Below, piece by piece: positions 59,954-64,000 of a DNA stretch of 64,000 bases. A program made the position numbers and the translations under genes. How positions within the stretch are numbered: position 1 is the first letter of the stretch; every line of letters starts with the position of its first letter. Below the pieces are notes generated by a model. That model saw nothing but the letters and a program-made list of their open reading frames with translations, had not been told where the DNA came from and ran no database searches. The stretch is from positions 102,501 to 166,500 of the forward strand of contig JAOPHQ010000601.1 in the NCBI GenBank assembly GCA_030340625.1, given 5' to 3'. The stretch comes from Merluccius polli (Eukaryota > Chordata > Actinopteri > Gadiformes > Merlucciidae).

Positions 59954-62900
59954 TTGATTTGAAACAGACACAGGAAGTGTTCATGTCACATTTCAGACAC
60001 ATACATTGAAACTGTCTATTTTGACACGACATTATGTGGCTGCTCTAACCAAGAGGATGCATCTCAAATGCATCTCTCTCCCTGACCTCCAATCGCCTCT
60101 CTCACCTGGCAGTTTTTGTTTAAGGTGGGCCATCTCCTCGGGCTTGTCGAAGTTGTTTCTCATCTGCACCAGGACGTCCATGTGCTCCACCACCAGTTTC
60201 TAAACCAGCAGAAGAACAGTGCAGAGATACGCTGTGTGTGTGTGTGTGTGTGTGTTATGGTTAATTTGCCCAGGATCTACTCTGGGGAAAAAAAACACAC
60301 TAAACGTATGAATGGGATATTACTGCTGTGACTTAAATTCCCTTTTTTTTTGTTGTTCTATAGGACAGTGCTAATCCAAAGCATTTACACTTCCATTTTA
60401 TACCATGAATACTCGGTGAATACTCGATTCTGATTGGCTGGAGGGTGTAGGTTAAAAAGTGTTAATTTACACCTAGGAAAGACGTTGACGCTATGAATAC
60501 GCTATGGCCACGTTGCTTGGCAACGCCTGCATACAGGAGATATTAAATAGTCCGCTCGACTTGTAAAAATAAAAAAACCCTCACGATTTTAACTCTAAAA
60601 CACATTAAAGTATTATTAATTGATTAAATATTTATTTATTTCGTAAGTGACCATGGTATAAGCGGGATAATGCCCTTTGAGGTGTCCATTAACAGAAATG
60701 AATGGACACCTCGTCGGGCATTATCCCTTACATAACCAACAACAGCTCAATCCACGTTTCATACCTTCAGCTCCTTGACTTGGGACGTGATGTGCCACAT
60801 GAGGTTTTCACCCAGGTACTTCAGACCGTAGGGTCCGATCAGCTGAGCCAGGGAACGCAGCTCTGGTACCACACGTAACATGGCAGAAGATCACAATGAA
60901 GGCGCGGTATGAATCGATATACACAGAGACCCAAAACACCAGGCAGCCCACTGTTACTCAAATAACCAACGCAAATGAATAAAGCTTTGTGCAATTCGGA
61001 TCACATTTCTCCATGGGGAGAACCGTCGTTTGGGTTCAAACTGATTTGAGGATTGGTTGCTGCTGAAACTAGAGAGTGCATGAGGAAGAGGGCAGTGAGT
61101 CACTGTGAAGGACGAGAGGACTTCTTAATATTATGGACTATATGAAAACAACCATGACGACCGTCGGTGGGTGTCTACGGAGGTGGAGTGGTCTCCAAGG
61201 TATCAGCAAACCTTAGTATACATGGCGATGTTCGAAGGCGTATGTGTAGCGCTTTTGTGTACTAGTTGCGTGTGTGCATGTGTGTGTGTGTGTGTGTGTG
61301 TGAAGGTGTAAGATTATATTTGCTGTGTGTGTGCGTGTGTGTGTGTGCGTGTGTGTGTGAGTCATGGACTAAAAACGGACAGCATTGCAGTAACTTGAGT
61401 TCATCTGCCCCCACAAGGAAAGTGTAGAGCTGGTTCTGGGTTGTGGAGGAGGTCTAAAGGAATAGAGGCTGAATGGCGTGGGAGGAGAAGTTGGGGGAGA
61501 AGTAACGGAGGATGCTGGAGTTACCAGGGAGCTCACGCAACGACCCGGAAATTAATGTCATCAACCTTTTTAATAACAATTGGCTCTCTCCAGCCCACAA
61601 CTAATACTGCATGTGTAGTACTAATACTGCATGTGTCGTACTTACTGCATGTGTAGTACTAATACTGCATGTGTAGTACTAATACTGCATGTGTCGTACT
61701 TACTGCATGTGTAGTACTAATACTGCATGTGTCGTACTTACTGCATGTGTAGTACTAATACTGCATGTGTCGTACTTACTGCATGTGTAGTACTGATACT
61801 GCATGTGTAGTACTAATACTGCATGTGTCGTACTTACTGCATGTGTAGTACTAATACTGCATGTGTCGTACTTACTGCATGTGTAGTAGTAACACTGCAT
61901 GTGTCTGAACTCCGAGTCTAAATAACTGTCTGTTTACTTCCTTATTCTTACTGGTGCAACAAGAGTACTGCCATAAAAATGTGAACACCTGCCACCAGCG
62001 AATGGCAGCTAGATTTGTCCATTTGGCTGGTAAAAATAATTGAGGGATATACTGTATATTAAAAAAAGTTACTTGGCCAGTAGATCATTCCACAGCTATT
62101 CGAACAGCTATGCATTTCATTCACTGGGTTAAAAACCAACTCTGTCAGAGGTTCAGCGATTACTATAAATTACAATAGTTGAAGGTGTTTATTATGTGCT
62201 ATTAGTTGAAGGTGTTTATTATGTGCAATTACATGCAATACACAATTGACATTGTGTATTGCATGTAATTGAGACAGATCAGCAGGTCTAACCTGAGATG
62301 TCGGAGAACTCCTCGGCCAAGAAGCTCAGCTCGCTGTCAGAGGGGTGGTTGAGGAAGCAATGCCTGGTGGGAGAGTGGACGATTAAGGCGCTGCTGGCCT
62401 GCCGCAGGAGACTCTCCAGGTACCTGCAGACGAAACACATGATATACATATATATGTATATAGATTAAGGCACTGCTGGCCTGCCGCAAGAGACTCTCCA
62501 GGTACCTGCAGATGAAACACATGATATACCAACAAGTCCTCCAACTCATACGCTCACTGTTGTCGTTTGTTCATGCGCTAGAATACGACCCACTGGAGCG
62601 TTTTCAAAGAGCGCCCCCAGCGCCCCCCCGTCCGTCACATGGGGATACACATAGTTTTCGCCGATGAGCATTGTGGGTGATATTAAAGGTTAGGGTTAGG
62701 GTTAGGGTAAAGTTAGCTAGAAGTAGAGGTTTTCATATCCTGTCTTCAAAACAAAAGCATTGTCACTGTCTCTAAGCTTTTATTTTGTAAACAGCCGGAA
62801 ATGAGTTTACTTCGTACCGTTGCATGACAGTTGTATAGCAACGTCGGAAGCAAATATATATATATATAATATTATATATAAATATATAATATATAGCTAT

Positions 62901-63137
62901 ATTTGGACAAATTGACTACGTATTTGGGATCTACGTTGTTACTTTCTCGCCTGAAATGTTTTTAAAACTTAATAAAGTGACATATTAACGGTCGTACAAC
63001 GAAAAGTGGAGTCAGCCTTTTAGGTTACGCTAAATGTAACAATGAGTCGTAAATTCGGGTGCATGCAAAACGACAACAGTGAGCGTATGAGTTGGAGGAC
63101 AGTCTGTGATATACATATATATGTATATAGATAGTAT

Positions 63138-63201
<64 letters not shown>

Positions 63202-63624
63202 GAACAGGTGTGTGCACCTAGTGTTGTGCTTGCAATTTACCACGGGATTTGTGATACTAAGATAAGTCATGTGTCATAAGTATGTATTTGATATGTAATA
63301 TGTAATAACTACACTATATATATATATACGCTTTCTATCTACCTCAACCTATTCACCTGCTATGCAAAAAGCTCAAAGCACACATACACACTCCCAGCTA
63401 CCCACCAGTTTGTGTAGAGGGTGGTGATGGTCTGGTTGCCCCGGGAGTCCAGAGGCTGCGTCTGCTGCAGCAGGACGCTCTTCACCATCCGGGCGACGTC
63501 CACGTTGATGTAGCTGGACAGGGTGTGCAGGCTGGATGTGTAGGCCTGCACCGCCGCCAGCAGGTCTGAGGGCCGGGCTATCTCTTGGTTGGACTGGTTG
63601 TAGTTGGCCATTCTCACAATGGCC
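54869..63624 (-). CDS. nckap1l: Nck-associated protein 1-like (Hem-1), C-terminal third
   Basis: Haematopoietic subunit of the WAVE regulatory complex, which drives Arp2/3 actin assembly at the membrane. Eleven exons: 63624-63406, 62423-62293, 60862-60765, 60199-60106, 59902-59820, 58877-58796, 57805-57712, 57189-57073, 55808-55699, 55227-55138, 54991-54869, giving about 413 residues of a protein of about 1,130; the rest lies beyond the window. Landmarks are VRMANYNQSNQEIARPSDLL, TITTLYTNWYLESLLRQAS, EEFSDIS, GPYGLKYLGENLMWHITSQV, GGENVLKRMTIIGVIL, FELASAAGFTCDIDPALV and CFPYVLLRNSYREVYKS. These resemble NCKAP1L more than NCKAP1, and the neighbours agree. Exon 58877-58796 has one base too many, putting TGA in frame; all other junctions keep phase. 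Confidence 0.9.
55138..55227 (-). CDS. nckap1l: nckap1l exon
   Basis: LASATLLQLGQNVERVEVKN RDSVYLLLHM, 30 codons, phase 0. Confidence 0.92.
55605..55675 (+). mobile_element. LINE 3' tail
   Basis: CTTGTGAAGCACACTGAGTC and ATGCGCTTTATAAATAAA resemble the 3' ends of vertebrate L2/CR1-type elements. It is a short remnant in an nckap1l intron. Confidence 0.55.
55699..55808 (-). CDS. nckap1l: nckap1l exon
   Basis: HNNNIHCLAVAINQLAAAMF to LKEFLL; NNNIHCL is conserved with human. Confidence 0.93.
56810..56925 (+). mobile_element. LINE 3' tail with (ATCT)n end
   Basis: CCTTCGGGGATCAATAAAGT followed by ATCTATCTATCT is a common fish non-LTR retrotransposon terminus; T-rich DNA precedes it. Confidence 0.65.
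57073..57189 (-). CDS. nckap1l: nckap1l exon
   Basis: DKTSVDEEYKLTFLLLVYIG VSLPSQALDPNSIYSRAHG; donor GGCG|GTAAGC. Confidence 0.93.
57712..57805 (-). CDS. nckap1l: nckap1l exon
   Basis: LTLNVFELASAAGFTCDIDP ALVSTISNMYT; donor ACAG|GTAATA. Confidence 0.94.
58083..58160. repeat. G-rich tract
   Basis: Runs of five to nine G separated by single T (about 58128-58158) could form G-quadruplex DNA. Confidence 0.7.
58509..58673. repeat. (TA)n microsatellites
   Basis: Two pure TA tracts around TATTTATTTATAAATTATT, in an nckap1l intron; likely cruciform-prone. Confidence 0.95.
58796..58877 (-). CDS. nckap1l: nckap1l exon with apparent frameshift
   Basis: VLQKHCPYLMGPIESLWDFI SP in frame, then a run of five C (G at 58812-58816 on +) gives TGA. 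One fewer C would read ETDMK and keep phase with the next exon. Length is 82 where 81 is expected. The flanking splice sites are good. Confidence 0.88.
59820..59902 (-). CDS. nckap1l: nckap1l exon
   Basis: GGENVLKRMTIIGVILTFKA MVQDSLKD; nearly identical to the human segment. Confidence 0.94.
59905..59951. repeat. (GA)n at an nckap1l acceptor
   Basis: Reads as CT on the coding strand and provides the pyrimidine tract of exon 59902-59820. Confidence 0.93.
60106..60199 (-). CDS. nckap1l: nckap1l exon
   Basis: KLVVEHMDVLVQMRNNFDKP EEMAHLKQKLP; phase 0 in, 1 out. Confidence 0.92.
60408..60736. mobile_element. Composite MITE, family member 2 (deleted)
   Basis: Shares GTGAATACTCGATTCTGATT at the left and GACCATGGTATAAGCGGGAT through GGGCATTATCCCTTAC at the right with 38138-39216, but lacks most of the interior, including the tandem segment and the hairpin loop. 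Confidence 0.75.
60765..60862 (-). CDS. nckap1l: nckap1l exon
   Basis: ELRSLAQLIGPYGLKYLGEN LMWHITSQVKELK; donor AAG|GTATGA. Confidence 0.93.
61604..61903. repeat. Minisatellite of alternating 18- and 20-bp units
   Basis: ACTGCATGTGTAGTACTAAT (20) and ACTGCATGTGTCGTACTT (18) alternate irregularly, about 16 units, in an nckap1l intron. Confidence 0.95.
62293..62423 (-). CDS. nckap1l: nckap1l exon
   Basis: YLESLLRQASSALIVHSPTR to EEFSDIS. Its first part and its acceptor are duplicated just upstream (62529-62463). Confidence 0.92.
62463..62529 (-). repeat. Duplicate of an nckap1l acceptor and exon start
   Basis: 67 bases matching 62381-62447 with about three differences, offset 82. It contains CTGCAG|GTACCTGGAG, a decoy 3' splice site upstream of the real one. 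Confidence 0.88.
62536..63100. mobile_element. Inverted-repeat element with telomere-like motif
   Basis: 33-base perfect arms (62536-62568 and 63068-63100) starting GTCCTCCAACTCATACGCTC, continuing imperfectly for about 25 more bases. The interior holds three copies of GGTTAG/TTAGGG at about 62689-62709 and TA-rich DNA. No transposase. Confidence 0.7.
63130..63201. repeat. (GATA)n microsatellite
   Basis: About 17 GATA units. Confidence 0.95.
63406..63624 (-). CDS. nckap1l: nckap1l exon (first in window)
   Basis: AIVRMANYNQSNQEIARPSD to TITTLYTN plus TG; the acceptor lies just after a CT/GA microsatellite. Confidence 0.93.
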
Positions 63625-63644
63625 CTGCATAGATGAGGAGAGGG

Positions 63645-63670
63645 AGGGAGAGAGAGTAAGAGAGAGAGAC

Positions 63671-63710
<40 letters not shown>
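63645..63710. repeat. (GA)n upstream of the first nckap1l exon in the window
   Basis: Purine repeat on +, giving a pyrimidine tract on the coding strand. Beyond it to 64000 I see nothing recognisable. Confidence 0.93.
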
Positions 63711-63715
<5 letters not shown>

Positions 63716-64000
63716 TACGGGAGAAATGTAAGCATGTAAGTGAAGACATTTGATCCTTCAGGATTTAATTGAAGAATATTTTGCCATACTTTGTTGAGTA
63801 GGTTTGATAGGACTACAAAAGCTACACAGGTGGAAATGTTATTTAATGGTGTTTTTAATCCCCATCAGTACTGAGGAGGCTGCTCTGGATCGTAGAAAGA
63901 AGAACATGAAAAATAAATAACAATAAATGTTTGACCAATAAATCCCTTCTTGTGTTTATTTTCTCTCCCTCCACACGTCTCCTTTTTACTCTCCTGCTCT

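Noticed and set aside
62689..62709. TTAGGG repeats as a relic telomere
   Set aside because: Only about three units inside an inverted-repeat element; too short to imply a chromosome fusion.

Overview
The window is vertebrate nuclear DNA, most likely from a ray-finned (teleost) fish. Its genes are split into small exons with GT-AG introns. Protein similarity and gene order match the human 12q13 neighbourhood, the 3' tails of several retroelements are of kinds common in fish, and it is unusually dense in AC, CT, GATA and trinucleotide microsatellites. That density recalls gadiform genomes, but I cannot fix the species.

Five protein-coding genes can be assembled by matching exon phases and splice sites. 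(1) Positions 1-6828 (+): the 3' part of a laminin-binding integrin alpha gene, best match itga7, with a furin-type cleavage site, a transmembrane segment and two alternative cytoplasmic-tail exons (A at 3583-3693, B at 6673-6828). (2) 10399-11749 (+): npff, a complete three-exon neuropeptide FF precursor with two PQRFG peptides. (3) 18396-36061 (+): ppp1r1a, protein phosphatase 1 inhibitor-1, complete in seven exons, with a 3.1-kb minisatellite in intron 5. (4) 51373-41300 (-): pde1b, a calmodulin-dependent cyclic nucleotide phosphodiesterase with 13 exons found, a possible alternative first exon at 53694-53743 and an unresolved 3' end. (5) 63624-54869 (-): the C-terminal third of nckap1l (Hem-1, WAVE complex), 11 exons, one of which carries an apparent one-base frameshift.

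The layout is itga7> npff> ppp1r1a> <pde1b <nckap1l. The ppp1r1a/pde1b/nckap1l block has the same relative orientation as in human. Inhibitor-1 and PDE1 both act on cAMP/calcium signalling; the other genes have no evident shared pathway, so this is conserved synteny rather than an operon-like unit.

The accessory content is rich. There is a nest of inverted-repeat transposons between the two integrin tail exons. A roughly 530-bp element occurs twice with perfect 9-bp target-site duplications. A 1.46-kb element is flanked by TTAA. A short hAT-type MITE has an 8-bp duplication and its end has been amplified into a 41-bp tandem array beside a pde1b splice donor. A further MITE family has two copies. 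There are SINE and LINE tails, and several minisatellites inside introns. I found no RNA gene, CRISPR array or clear pseudogene. The most unusual observations are the 9-bp-duplication element, the MITE-seeded array, the nckap1l frameshift and the duplicated decoy splice acceptor in nckap1l.
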